From assembly GCA_020639255.1 (NCBI GenBank), contig JACKGZ010000010.1, positions 1-40,780 on the forward strand: a stretch of 40,780 nt of DNA, given 5' to 3'. The notes below the pieces were generated by a model that was given only the letters and a program-made list of their open reading frames with translations, did not search any database and was not told the DNA's origin. Shown piece by piece: positions 32,760 through 40,780 of this stretch (positions within the stretch are counted from its first letter, which is position 1; each line of letters opens with the position of its first letter). The DNA is from Phycisphaera sp. GTDB taxonomy: Bacteria > Planctomycetota > Phycisphaerae > Phycisphaerales > UBA1924. Both the position numbers and the translations under genes were made by a program.

Positions 32760-34262
32760 TTACCGCATGTCGAAGAACTCGGCGAGCAGACGGACACCGA
32801 ACCCGGTCGGGCCCGCGATGAAAGGCCCCTTGGCGCTGCTCGCCTCGTGCACGCCCGCGATGTCGATGTGCGCCCAGGGCGTGCCCTCGTCGACGAAGTA
32901 GCTCAGGAACGCCGCGCCCTGGATCGGGTGCGCTTCGCGCACCGGCGCGCTGTTGACGATGTCGGCGATCGGGCTCTTCATCATCTCGCGGTACTGCTCG
33001 TCGTGCGGCAAACGCCAGACCCGCTCGCCCGAGGCGCCGGCCGCGTCCTCGATCTGTCCGCGCAGCTTGTCGTCGTCGCACCACATGCCCGCGAACGCCG
33101 ACCCGAGCGCGATGACCACGCCGCCCGTGAGCGTCGCCAGGTCGATGATCGACGAGGCGTCTTCCTTCCGGCAGGCGTGCACGAGGCCGTCGGCGAGCAC
33201 GAGGCGCCCCTCGGCGTCGGTGTTCGTCACCTCGACCGTCACGCCGTTGGCGAACTCGATCACATCATCGGGGCGGTAGGCCTCGTCGGAGATCGAGTTC
33301 TCGGCGCACATAAGCAGCGCCACGACGCGCTGTCGGGGCTTGACGACGGCCGCGATCGCGTGCATCGCGCCGAAGACCGCGCACCCGCCGTCTTTGTCGC
33401 GCTTCATGCCCTTCATCCCGCCGCCGACCTTGATCGACAGGCCGCCCGAGTCGTAGGTCATGGTCTTACCAACGAGCACAACGGGCTTGGCCTTCTTGCC
33501 CGCGTTTTTGGGCGTGTACTCAAGCCGGATCATGCACGGCGCGTTCTCGCTCGCGGCGCCGACGGTCTTGCACCCGGTCAGGCCCATCGAATCCAGCTGC
33601 GCGCCCTTGTAGACGGTGCACTTGAGGCCGGCCTTGCGCGCCATCTTCTGCGCTTCGCTGGCCATCCACGCAGGGGTCGCGATGTTCGGGGGCGTCTGGC
33701 TCAGGTCGCGCGCCATGTTCGCGCTCTCGGCGAGCCCGAGCCCGCGCGACAGGCCCGTCTCGAAGGCCTTGCTGGGCGAGGTGAGCGAGATCTTGCCGAA
33801 CTTGCTCGTGGTCGTTGCGGTGCCGCGGAGCTTGTTGTAGCTCCAGCCCATCAGCCCGAAGCCCTCGGCCAGCGCACTGGCGCACGCGCCCTCGTCGAGC
33901 TTGCAGTCCTTGATCGGGCCCGAGAGATCGATCGAGAGGCTCGTCGCCTTGATGCTGCTGGCGACCTTGGCGAGCGCCGCACCCAGGTCGCGGAAGCAGC
34001 CCGCGGTGAGTTTGTCCTGCGTGCCGAGGCCAGCGACGATCACGCGCGGCGGGGCCTTCGTCTTGCTCCGCGCCGAGCCCTTCGGGAAGGCGTGGGTCAG
34101 GTTCAGATATTCGCCCGAGGATTCGGGGCGCTGGCACGCCTCGGCGACCGAGCCGTCGGGGTCGTAGGCCTTGCTGGAAGCGTGAGCGGGCTTGTCCTTG
34201 AACCGACCGACCACAACCGCCGAGGGGGCTGACCGACCACCAACCGAAATCGAGTCGAACAT
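32760..34262 (-). CDS. pepA: Leucyl aminopeptidase (peptidase family M17)
   Basis: The 500-residue cytosolic aminopeptidase has the M17 signature NTDAEGRLVLADGL (Asn347-Thr-Asp-Ala-Glu351-Gly-Arg353) and the upstream GKTMTYDSGGLSIK, which contributes the metal-binding Lys and Asp. These bind two divalent metal ions. The N-terminal 160 residues form the less conserved regulatory/hexamer domain. It removes N-terminal amino acids in peptide turnover. ATG 34262 is used. Poly-ion rich segments (KTKAPPR, KDKDGG) are ordinary in the family. Confidence 0.95.
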   Translation of the reverse strand: MFDSISVGGRSAPSAVVVGRFKDKPAHASSKAYDPDGSVAEACQRPESSGEYLNLTHAFPKGSARSKTKAPPRVIVAGLGTQDKLTAGCFRDLGAALAKVASSIKATSLSIDLSGPIKDCKLDEGACASALAEGFGLMGWSYNKLRGTATTTSKFGKISLTSPSKAFETGLSRGLGLAESANMARDLSQTPPNIATPAWMASEAQKMARKAGLKCTVYKGAQLDSMGLTGCKTVGAASENAPCMIRLEYTPKNAGKKAKPVVLVGKTMTYDSGGLSIKVGGGMKGMKRDKDGGCAVFGAMHAIAAVVKPRQRVVALLMCAENSISDEAYRPDDVIEFANGVTVEVTNTDAEGRLVLADGLVHACRKEDASSIIDLATLTGGVVIALGSAFAGMWCDDDKLRGQIEDAAGASGERVWRLPHDEQYREMMKSPIADIVNSAPVREAHPIQGAAFLSYFVDEGTPWAHIDIAGVHEASSAKGPFIAGPTGFGVRLLAEFFDMR

Positions 34263-34320
34263 CGCAAGAGGCTCCGAAGGCCGCGGCGCATTCCGCGGGT
34301 ACGGAGTCTAGGGACGAGCC

Positions 34321-34785
34321 CTACGCCGCGTTGCGATCGCGGAATTCCGGGTGAAGCCAGCTCGCCACCCAGCGCAGGAGGTCGAGCGTCGTCACGATGC
34401 CGACGGGTCTGCTCTTCTCATTCAGCACCGGAAGGCACGAGATGCGGTTCGCGGCCATCATGAGCGCCGCCTCGGTGATCGGCGTCTCGGGCTCGGCCCA
34501 CACGATCCCTCGGCTCATGATCTGGTGCACACGCTTCTCAAGTGTCCATGCGTCGCGTTTGGCCTCGCTCAGTGTCCCGACGAACGGGCTCAGGTGCTTG
34601 AGCAGGTCGCGATGGCTGATCACACCCCGCGCGACACCATTCTCGACCACGATCAGATGATGGAACCGGTGTTCGTCGAAGAGCCGTCGCACGACTCCTA
34701 ACGAGTCGTCGGGGGAGACGGTCACGACGCGCTTGGACATGATCGCCGAGATCGGCATCGACGAATCAATACACACCTGGTCCAT
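34321..34785 (-). CDS. CBS-pair protein
   Basis: The 154-residue protein starts ATG 34785 with GGGAGGG upstream. Two CBS motifs are visible: residues about 10-65 (ISAIMSKRVVTVSPDDSLGVVRRLFDE, FHHLIVVENGVARGVISHRDLLKHL) and about 85-145 (VHQIMSRGIVWAEPETPITEAALMMA, CLPVLNEKSRPVGIVTTLDLLRW). Such stand-alone pairs bind adenosine nucleotides and act as energy sensors or regulators of other proteins. The target is unknown. It is divergent from the HIT hydrolase gene, with 87 bases between starts. Confidence 0.88.
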   Translation of the reverse strand: MDQVCIDSSMPISAIMSKRVVTVSPDDSLGVVRRLFDEHRFHHLIVVENGVARGVISHRDLLKHLSPFVGTLSEAKRDAWTLEKRVHQIMSRGIVWAEPETPITEAALMMAANRISCLPVLNEKSRPVGIVTTLDLLRWVASWLHPEFRDRNAA

Positions 34786-34872
34786 CGCGCAGCCCTCCCT
34801 CTCGGATATCGGCCAGGCCCTCGCACCGCAGGCCCGCCCGAGTGCGACATCGCGCCGACATACACTCTGTGC

Positions 34873-35460
34873 ATGCCGCCCAGCCCGGATAACCCGCACG
34901 ATCCGAACAATCCGCCCCGCGTCGGCCCCTCCCGGCTCGATGCGCCCTGGCGACTGGCGTATATCGAGGCCATCGGCAAGGTCGAGGAGCAGGACGCCAA
35001 GGCGAAGGTGAAGCGAGAATCGAAGCCGAATACGGGTTGTTTCATCCGCGATTACTGGCTCACGCCCGAGGATGACGAAGCCAACCACGTCGTCCTGCGC
35101 ACGGACGCGGGCATGGTCTTCCTGAACGCCTACCCCTACGCGAGCGGGCATTTGCTCGTCGCGCTCGGTGAGAGCCGATCCCGGCTGATGGACTACACCG
35201 AGTCGCAGCGTGCCGCGCTGTGGGCCCTCGTCGACCGCGCGACCGAAATTATGGAGCGCGTCCTCGAACCCCACGGCATCAACATCGGCGTCAATCAGGG
35301 ACAGGCCGCCGGCGCGGGCGTGCCACAACACCTGCACGTCCACCTCGTCCCGCGATGGAACGGCGACGTGAACTTCATCACCACCGTCGGCGATGTCCGG
35401 GTGCTCCCCGGTGCGCTGGACGCGATGGCCGAGCGATACCGGGAAGCATGCTCCGGGTAA
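34873..35460 (+). CDS. HIT-family nucleotide hydrolase/phosphorylase
   Basis: The 195-residue protein has the histidine triad HxHxHxx as QHLHVHLVPRW (His153, His155, His157). FLNAYPYASGHLLVAL precedes it, and GINIGVNQGQAAGAGVPQ is the loop typical of AP4A phosphorylase/HIT-like proteins of the Rv2613c kind. It cleaves or phosphorolyses a dinucleoside or nucleotide phosphate. An N-terminal Pro/Asn-rich extension of about 30 residues is of unclear function. It ends 12 bases from the dockerin-type gene on the opposite strand. Confidence 0.9.
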   Translation: MPPSPDNPHDPNNPPRVGPSRLDAPWRLAYIEAIGKVEEQDAKAKVKRESKPNTGCFIRDYWLTPEDDEANHVVLRTDAGMVFLNAYPYASGHLLVALGESRSRLMDYTESQRAALWALVDRATEIMERVLEPHGINIGVNQGQAAGAGVPQHLHVHLVPRWNGDVNFITTVGDVRVLPGALDAMAERYREACSG

Positions 35461-35472
35461 AGAGGTCTCTGC

Positions 35473-37122
35473 TTACCGGCCGCAGCCCGAATTGAACGTG
35501 CTGACCCATGCATTGAAGTCGAAGGTGTTGACGACCCCGTCGAGATTCGCATCTGCGAGCGAACTCTGCTCGTTGTATGCGGAAACCCACGCCGAGAAGT
35601 CGCTCGGCGAGACCACGCCGTCCCGGTTCACGTCGGCGATGCAGTAGAGCGTCAGGTTGACGCGGTCGGGGAGGTACTCCACGCCCAGAATCGGACTGAG
35701 ATTCTGGCCGGCGCTGTTTCGAAAGAGCTCGATCGTGTCAAACTCACCGTTGATAGTCTGGCTCGGGCTGTTCTGAAGGATCCGCACAGCCGGGATTGGC
35801 TTGCCGACGAATCGCTCGATGTTCCCATACAGCCGCACCCGGAGAGTGCCGGCCAGATGGGCCGTGTTCCGATTGATAATGATGCGGTCCGCAATCAGAT
35901 CCGACATATCTTCATCGATAACCAACTCCAAAAGGCCGGTGGGTTCCTGTTCGAAGGCTCCCTGGATCTCGATGAAGCCCGCCGTGTTGAAGTTGCCCGA
36001 GACTTCCAGGATGCCATCGTTCGTCAACGGCACGCCGATGTCTCCCCACCCGGTGATCGTGTGGCCGACACCGTTGCGGATCTTGCCACCTGGTGAGTAG
36101 TGCGCGAGCGAGGCCGGTGCCGCCGAACCGCCGAAGGACATCCGCCCCTCGCCCACGAACGCGATCTCGTCGTCGATCGTCAGCACGCCGGTCTCATCGT
36201 CGACATACACGAAGCCGTCGTTGCGAAACTCATTGCCCAGGAGCGCCAGCTCCCCGTCGACGTTGAGGACCACATTGTCAATGTGCACATCCTCGAAACT
36301 CGATTGTCCCTCGATTGTGAAGCTGCCCCGGCCCGACCTGTCGATGGTCCCGCCGAGCAGAGACGAGTCCCGGAACGTCACTCTGGAAATGGACGTGATC
36401 CGTCCATCCGTCCGCTGATCGATCGCCGATTGATCAAAGACCAGGTACGCGCCTGAACCGGCCCGGATCTCGTTCCAATTGACGATGTCAGCCGAGTCGA
36501 TCGTGAGCTCGACGACACCGGTCGGCGCGAAACGCTTCGAGGCGATCCGGCCGTGATTGCTGATCTCGCCCGTGATCATTCCGGCACCCTCGATCGTGGT
36601 TGCTTCGTCCAAAACCGTGTACGAATCAAACCCGAGCGACGAAGCCTCTCCGAGGTCAGCCAAGCGAATGAGTGCCGAGCGAGTAAACGCGCGTGCACCG
36701 GTGACATTGAGCGCGGCCCCGCCGTCAAGATCTGTACTCCCGATATCGACGGCGAGCGTTCCGTCGTCTTCTCCGTACAAACCCGTGAGTGTGTTGAGCG
36801 TCGAACCGGGGTCGATACGGACACGCACACCGCCGTCGCCGACAACCCGGTACACCTCGTACGCGCCGTCAACCGACACGGTGGGGATATCGCCCTGCTC
36901 GGTGCCCGATCGCTGGGGTGCCGGGCTGAGCCTTACGATCTCCGAGGGCGAATCCGGCACATCGGCATCGGACCAACGCGATGCATCCGACCAGAACCCG
37001 CTTTCTGAGAGCAACCAGTCGCGAGTTTCGAGTTGTCCCGACGCCGCGCCGGCGATCGCAACGAGCAGTCCAACCGGAATCCCTCGGCGCGCAATGACAC
37101 CATTCTGTGAGACACAGATCAT
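35473..37122 (-). CDS. Exported beta-helix-like protein with GC-type dockerin C-terminus
   Basis: The 549-residue protein has a signal peptide (VGLLVAIAGAASGQ). Near the N-terminus GFWSDASRWSDADVPDS is the tryptophan-pair opening used by many planctomycete and PEP-CTERM surface proteins. The middle (SGSTLNTLTGLYGEDDGTLAVD-like repeats; GRIASKRF, NEFRNDGFVYV) is beta-helix/autotransporter-like repeat sequence. The last 56 residues (494-549) are a dockerin-like pair, CIADVNRDGVVSPSDFSAWV and ADANLDGVVNTFDFNAWV, ending SGCGR. It is probably a surface or matrix protein. The start at 37122 is the first reasonable ATG before the signal. Confidence 0.8.
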   Translation of the reverse strand: MICVSQNGVIARRGIPVGLLVAIAGAASGQLETRDWLLSESGFWSDASRWSDADVPDSPSEIVRLSPAPQRSGTEQGDIPTVSVDGAYEVYRVVGDGGVRVRIDPGSTLNTLTGLYGEDDGTLAVDIGSTDLDGGAALNVTGARAFTRSALIRLADLGEASSLGFDSYTVLDEATTIEGAGMITGEISNHGRIASKRFAPTGVVELTIDSADIVNWNEIRAGSGAYLVFDQSAIDQRTDGRITSISRVTFRDSSLLGGTIDRSGRGSFTIEGQSSFEDVHIDNVVLNVDGELALLGNEFRNDGFVYVDDETGVLTIDDEIAFVGEGRMSFGGSAAPASLAHYSPGGKIRNGVGHTITGWGDIGVPLTNDGILEVSGNFNTAGFIEIQGAFEQEPTGLLELVIDEDMSDLIADRIIINRNTAHLAGTLRVRLYGNIERFVGKPIPAVRILQNSPSQTINGEFDTIELFRNSAGQNLSPILGVEYLPDRVNLTLYCIADVNRDGVVSPSDFSAWVSAYNEQSSLADANLDGVVNTFDFNAWVSTFNSGCGR

Positions 37123-37270
37123 CGATCAGCCCTTTCCCTTTGCCAACGGAGAATGCCGCCGGCCGCTGCCACCCCCGCGAACGCGGATCGGCAAGTCCTA
37201 CGGCTACGCAGCGCATCATGTTCGACCGATGAGTCGGATGAAGAGACTTTGTTGCAAGCTTCGGGCGCTG

Positions 37271-37963
37271 TCAGGGAGAGACGGCAACGCGTTTGAGATC
37301 GGCGTGGCGGATCTCGAGCGCGGCCTTGCGCGCCAGCTCGGCGAGCTGGACACGGTTCTTCACCCCCAGTTTGCGCGCGATCGAACTCCGGTGCGCCTCG
37401 ATCGTCTTGGCGCTGCGGTGCAGATCCTTGGCGATCTCGTCGGTGGTCAATCCCTGGCTGATGAGCGCAAGCACCTCAAGCTCCCGGCGTGACAGGCTGT
37501 CGAGCGGACCAAGGTTGATGAGCCCGGTCTCAAATCGCAGGAAGTCGTCGGCGATCAGAAGATTCTCATCGCCGTTCGTTTCGGAGATCATCACGAGATA
37601 CCGCTGCGATTCGCTGGCGGGCGTCGGCATCTGGTGATACGTGACAATGAGCGCCTGCCCGAGCCGGATATGCCGCAGCACAGCCTGTTGCCCGGTTTCA
37701 TTGAGTCGCTTCATGAGCGAGATGCGCTCCCTGCACCACTCAGCCGGGAACAAATCAAATAGCGTTTTGTCGGTCACATCAAAGTCGGCCCGACCGAGGT
37801 AGAGCACCTTCGAGCGGGCGTTGGCCCAGAAGAAATCTCCGTCGCTGTTGATCAGCGTGGCACCGATGAACGGGTGCGTCAGGAGAATTTCGCTCAGCGA
37901 ATGGGCTTCGCTGTCGGTGAGTTCCGTTGTGCCCGCGCCCAGACCCAGACTGTGCATGCTCAT
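37271..37963 (-). CDS. LuxR-type regulator with PAS domain
   Basis: The 230-residue protein has an N-terminal PAS-like sensor (about residues 25-120; THPFIGATLINSDGDFFWANARSKVLYLG). A C-terminal LuxR/GerE helix-turn-helix follows, starting LSRRELEVLALISQGLTTDEIAKDLHRSAKTIEAH, with the recognition helix in RSSIARKLG. There is no receiver domain, so it senses a ligand or redox state directly. ATG 37963 is chosen. A GTG at 37981 would add six residues. The target is unknown: it lies downstream of the DAHP synthase gene and upstream of the dockerin-type gene. Confidence 0.88.
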   Translation of the reverse strand: MSMHSLGLGAGTTELTDSEAHSLSEILLTHPFIGATLINSDGDFFWANARSKVLYLGRADFDVTDKTLFDLFPAEWCRERISLMKRLNETGQQAVLRHIRLGQALIVTYHQMPTPASESQRYLVMISETNGDENLLIADDFLRFETGLINLGPLDSLSRRELEVLALISQGLTTDEIAKDLHRSAKTIEAHRSSIARKLGVKNRVQLAELARKAALEIRHADLKRVAVSP

Positions 37964-38011
37964 GCCGGTTTCCCTCGTCACGAGCTATAGCGTACCAAGG
38001 ATTGAGGGGTT

Positions 38012-39439
38012 TTACTTAGGGTCTTTCCTTGTCGATCGAAAACGGTCTGATAATAAGAAGGCGAGTTCGAGGCTCTGGGCATAGTTGAGCCTCGGGTCGA
38101 GAGCCGTGGAGTAGTTCTGTTCGAGGTCGTGCTCGGTGACCCCGGCGGCCCCGCCCACGCACTCGGTCACATCCTCGCCGGTCAGCTCGAAGTGAACACC
38201 ACCCATACGGGTGCTGACACGCCGGTGAATATCGATACTCTGGGCGAGTTCGCTATAGATGTCGTCGACGCTGCGGGTTTTCCGCCCGCTTGAGGTGGAG
38301 CGCGTGTTGCCGTGCATCGGGTCGCAGACCCACAGCACGGGCGAGCCCGCCTTGTCCACGGCCTGGAGCAGTCGCTCCAATTTCTGACCGACTTGCTCGA
38401 CGCCCATCCGTACGATCAGCACCAACCGACCGGGTTCTCCCGACGGGTTCAGGTATCGAACGAGCTCGACCACCTCATCCGGGTCCGCCTTCGGCCCGAG
38501 CTTCACGCCCACCGGGTTGCGGATGCCGCGGAAGAACTCCACGTGCGCACCATCGAGCGCCCGCGTCCGCTCGCCGATCCACGGCAAATGCGTCGTCAGG
38601 TCGTAGTGCCCCTCGCGCCTCGGTACGGTCCTCGTCTGCGCCGACTCATATAAAAGGTTCAACCCCTCGTGGCTCGTGAAGAAGTCCACGCGCGTCAGGT
38701 CGTCGACCGCTTTCTCGCCCAGGTTCTCCATGAACCGCAGCGCCGACGCGAGCTCGCGGCTCATCGCCTCGTACATTCGTCGGCCATCTTCAGAAAGTGC
38801 CGCCGACCCGAAGAAGCTCAGATCCCAGTACTCCGGGTGATGCAGGTCGGCGAACCCGCCGTCGATCAACGCGCGGACGAAGTTGATCGTCATCGCCGCG
38901 TGCTGATACCCACGGACCATCATGTGCGGGTCGGGCGTCCGGACGGCTTCCTCGAACGCTTCGCCGTTGACGAGGTCGCCGAAGTAGCTGGGCAGGGTCC
39001 GGGACTGGCCGTCGATCTCGCGGGTCTCGGTCAGGCTCGAGCGGGGCTTGGCGTACTGCCCCGCGAAACGCCCGACGCGGATCACCGGCATGTTCAGCCC
39101 GTGCACCAGGACGAGCGACATCTGGAGCAGGATCTTGAGTCGGCTGGTGATGTGCTCGGGTCGGCAGTCGTCGAGCCGCTCGGCGCAGTCGCCGCCTTGG
39201 AGCAAGAACCGCTTGCCCTGCTGGGCCTCGGCGATCTGGGATTTCAGCTTCTCGATCTCAAAGCTCGTGACGAGCGGCGGCAAGGAGCGCAGCTTCATCA
39301 CCGCGCGGTCCACCGCAGCCCGATCGGGGTACAAAACCTGCTGCGGATCCAGCCGGGTGCGCCAGCTCTCGGGCGACCAATCGCCCGAAGTGCCCTTGTC
39401 ATGCGTGTTCTGGCTCGTTTCGCTCACGTCGTTTCTCAC
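38012..39439 (-). CDS. Class II 3-deoxy-D-arabino-heptulosonate 7-phosphate (DAHP) synthase
   Basis: The 475-residue enzyme belongs to the class II (plant/Mycobacterium type) DAHP synthases that open the shikimate pathway from phosphoenolpyruvate and erythrose 4-phosphate. Features seen are FLLQGGDCAERLDD, VIRVGRFAGQYAKPRS, FFTSHEGLNLLYESA, HLPWIGERTRALDGAHVEFF, CDPMHGNT and GGVHFELTGEDVTECVGG. The start is GTG 39439; no ATG is available before the conserved domain. The gene is divergent from the histone-like gene, about 290 bases away. Confidence 0.95.
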   Translation of the reverse strand: MRNDVSETSQNTHDKGTSGDWSPESWRTRLDPQQVLYPDRAAVDRAVMKLRSLPPLVTSFEIEKLKSQIAEAQQGKRFLLQGGDCAERLDDCRPEHITSRLKILLQMSLVLVHGLNMPVIRVGRFAGQYAKPRSSLTETREIDGQSRTLPSYFGDLVNGEAFEEAVRTPDPHMMVRGYQHAAMTINFVRALIDGGFADLHHPEYWDLSFFGSAALSEDGRRMYEAMSRELASALRFMENLGEKAVDDLTRVDFFTSHEGLNLLYESAQTRTVPRREGHYDLTTHLPWIGERTRALDGAHVEFFRGIRNPVGVKLGPKADPDEVVELVRYLNPSGEPGRLVLIVRMGVEQVGQKLERLLQAVDKAGSPVLWVCDPMHGNTRSTSSGRKTRSVDDIYSELAQSIDIHRRVSTRMGGVHFELTGEDVTECVGGAAGVTEHDLEQNYSTALDPRLNYAQSLELAFLLSDRFRSTRKDPK

Positions 39440-39730
39440 AATCCCGTCCGATCATTGCCCCGATGAGCACGCTCAGGATGTCGTCGTTTTTGCGCACTCG
39501 CTGGGCTAACTCAAATAAAAACAGCGTCCAACACCAAAAAAACACAAGCGGACCTCTTATGTGGTCGATTTGCGGTCCTGAAACGAGGACGCACACGGAC
39601 GTGCACCTCTTCAGTGGCACCCGGTGAGGCCGGGGCCGAGTCATTGCCCGGGTCTTCAGGCTTGTGCCATCCCCCGGGCGCACAAACCGCTCGCGACACA
39701 TTCTTCGTTCGCGAGGCAAGGAGACTGTCC

Positions 39731-40456
39731 ATGGCTTCGACCGGTACCCGTAAGTCGACCCGACGTACGACCACCAAACGCACGACCAAGCGCACCGCGA
39801 GCACCTCGGGCCGCAAGCCCAGCGCCCGCAAGAGCGCTCCGAAGAAGACCGCCCGCAAGTCGACCGCCAAGCCCGCCGCTCGCAAGACCGCGGCTAAGAA
39901 GACGACCAAGCCTGCTGCTCGCAAGAGCTCGGCCAAGAAGACGACCAAGACCTCGGCTGCTAAGCCCGCCGCCAAGCGCACCACCGCCAAGAAGTCGACC
40001 ACCGCTCGCAAGTCGGCCCCGAAGACCACGGCCCGCAAGTCGACCGCCAAGCCGGCCGCTCGCAAGACCGCTGCTCGCAAGACCACCACCAGCCGCTCGA
40101 CCGCTCGCAAGTCGACGACCCGTCCGACCGCGCGCAAGACCGCGACCCGCACCGCAGGCCGCAAGCCCGCCGCCCGCAAGACGGCTCGCAAGTCGACCGC
40201 CAAGCGCACCACCGCCCGCAAGTCGACCGCACGCAAGACCACCACTCGCGCCACGGCCCGCAAGACCTCGCGCAAGCCGGTCGCCCGCAAGAACACGGCC
40301 CGTCGCACCACGGCTCGCAAGTCGGCCCCCAAGACCACCGCTCGCCGCGCGAACACCAAGGCTCGTCGCACCACCAGCCGCAAGCCGGTCATCGCCGGCC
40401 GCATCGGCCCGGCCAAGAGCTTCAAGCGCTCGGCCGCCCGTCGCCGCGCCGCCTGA
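39731..40456 (+). CDS. Histone H1-like, Lys/Arg/Ala/Thr-rich DNA-binding protein
   Basis: The 241-residue protein begins at ATG 39731 after AAGGAG. It is almost entirely KSTARKTAAKKTT-type sequence, similar to eukaryotic histone H1 tails and bacterial Hc1/AlgP proteins. Two long segments repeat at DNA level (about 39851-39891 and 40030-40070 are near identical). It should bind DNA non-specifically and condense the nucleoid or affect regulation. Long open frames on the opposite strand here are a by-product of the repetitive sequence. No globular domain is seen except a short basic C-terminus. Confidence 0.88.
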   Translation: MASTGTRKSTRRTTTKRTTKRTASTSGRKPSARKSAPKKTARKSTAKPAARKTAAKKTTKPAARKSSAKKTTKTSAAKPAAKRTTAKKSTTARKSAPKTTARKSTAKPAARKTAARKTTTSRSTARKSTTRPTARKTATRTAGRKPAARKTARKSTAKRTTARKSTARKTTTRATARKTSRKPVARKNTARRTTARKSAPKTTARRANTKARRTTSRKPVIAGRIGPAKSFKRSAARRRAA

Positions 40457-40502
40457 TCGGGCACGCACGACCAGACCGAATCTCTCTCCCTCCTCTATTC
40501 GC

Positions 40503-40540
40503 AGAACGCCGCGGCTCACAAGGTCGCGGCGTTCTCTTTT
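40503..40540 (+). terminator. Rho-independent terminator after the histone-like gene
   Basis: The stem AGAACGCCGCG (40503-40513) pairs with CGCGGCGTTCT (40525-40535), with an 11-base loop, and is followed by CTTTT. It begins 47 bases after the histone-like stop. Confidence 0.8.
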
Positions 40541-40564
40541 GCGGGATGCCTGTAGACTCCGCCC

Positions 40565-40780
40565 ATGAAACGAGCCGCGATCGTGTTGTCGGTGTGCGCA
40601 TTCCCCGCCACGGCCCAGCCCGCCCCGCCTGACTACGGCTTCAACTTCATCACGATCGGTGACGTCGGCAACGCCGCGTACGACGGCCCGGATCAGCGGG
40701 GCGTCGTGACCGGGCGCGGGTCCGTGGACTACGAGTACCGCATCGCGCGCACCGAGGTCACGACGGGCCAGTTCGTCGAG
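40565..40780 (+). CDS. Exported SUMF1/formylglycine-generating-enzyme-like protein (5' part)
   Basis: Only 72 codons are visible; the gene runs off the right edge. It has a signal peptide (MKRAAIVLSVCAFPATAQ). The following sequence, FITIGDVGNAAYDGPDQRG, GRGSVDYEYRIARTEVTTGQF, is the start of the SUMF1-like (FGE sulfatase-modifying) fold often found in planctomycete exported proteins. The catalytic cysteines, if any, are outside the window, so it may be a non-enzymatic lectin-like member. Confidence 0.75.
   Translation, partial: MKRAAIVLSVCAFPATAQPAPPDYGFNFITIGDVGNAAYDGPDQRGVVTGRGSVDYEYRIARTEVTTGQFVE

Noticed and set aside
32847..34232. Long plus-strand open frame opposite pepA
   Set aside because: pepA carries the full M17 signature; the antisense frame has none.
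39511..40464. Long minus-strand frames opposite the histone-like gene
   Set aside because: They arise from the repetitive AAG/CGC/ACC codons; the protein would be Leu/Arg/Ala/Val low-complexity sequence without start signals.

Overview
The window looks like chromosomal DNA from a high-GC planctomycete of the class Phycisphaerae. This is inferred from several signs: an exported peroxidase ending in a PEP-CTERM anchor, three exported proteins ending in the 'GC-type' dockerin-like module common in this group, a SUMF1-like exported protein, REGxxAPG-repeat proteins, a class II DAHP synthase, and nuo genes scattered among unrelated genes. There are no phage, transposase, CRISPR or rRNA genes. There is one tRNA gene.

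Layout. 1-4.9 kb (+): the end of a flavin halogenase-like oxidoreductase, a large exported trypsin-like protease with a tail of calcium-loop repeats, and an exported FnIII-like protein, with two clear terminators. 4.9-13.2 kb (-): tRNA-Ala(GGC), then, listed left to right and so in reverse of transcription, waaF-like, gmhB, cysS, a CNNM/CorC protein, ybeY, an exported methyltransferase-like protein and nuoF. 13.5-17.9 kb (+): PEP-CTERM heme peroxidase, AIM24-family protein, a GT4 glycosyltransferase and a small membrane-anchored protein. 17.9-20.3 kb (-): a small conserved-looking protein, nuoE, a lamin-tail-domain protein and two related small lipoproteins. 20.4-22.9 kb (+): the arsenic cluster arsR-arsC-arsM plus an exported acetolactate-decarboxylase-like protein. 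22.9-28.0 kb: an outer-membrane barrel, a truncated SDR remnant, an AT-richer orphan lipoprotein, nuoD and a repeat protein with a dockerin-like C-terminus. 28.2-32.7 kb: a glycosyltransferase group (GT4-GT2 fusion, GT4 with a degenerate extra domain, and a related orphan). 32.8-40.8 kb: pepA, a CBS-pair protein, a HIT hydrolase, a third dockerin-type protein, a PAS-LuxR regulator, class II DAHP synthase, a histone-H1-like protein and the start of a SUMF1-like protein.

How they fit together. nuoD, nuoE and nuoF (respiratory complex I) lie on one strand in canonical order but are separated by 5-6 kb of unrelated genes. gmhB and waaF suggest heptose supply and transfer for surface glycan, and the glycosyltransferase genes suggest further surface polysaccharide work. 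The ars genes form a tight, overlapping operon for arsenate reduction and methylation. Its canonical promoter appears to start the transcript at the arsR start codon, and a palindrome covers that site. The exported dockerin-type, PEP-CTERM, lamin-tail and barrel proteins point to a large, partly AT-richer extracytoplasmic proteome. The best candidates for something undescribed are the dockerin-type C-terminal modules, the degenerate glycosyltransferase domains, the exported methyltransferase-like protein, and repeat hairpins that end in Shine-Dalgarno-like sequence next to start codons.
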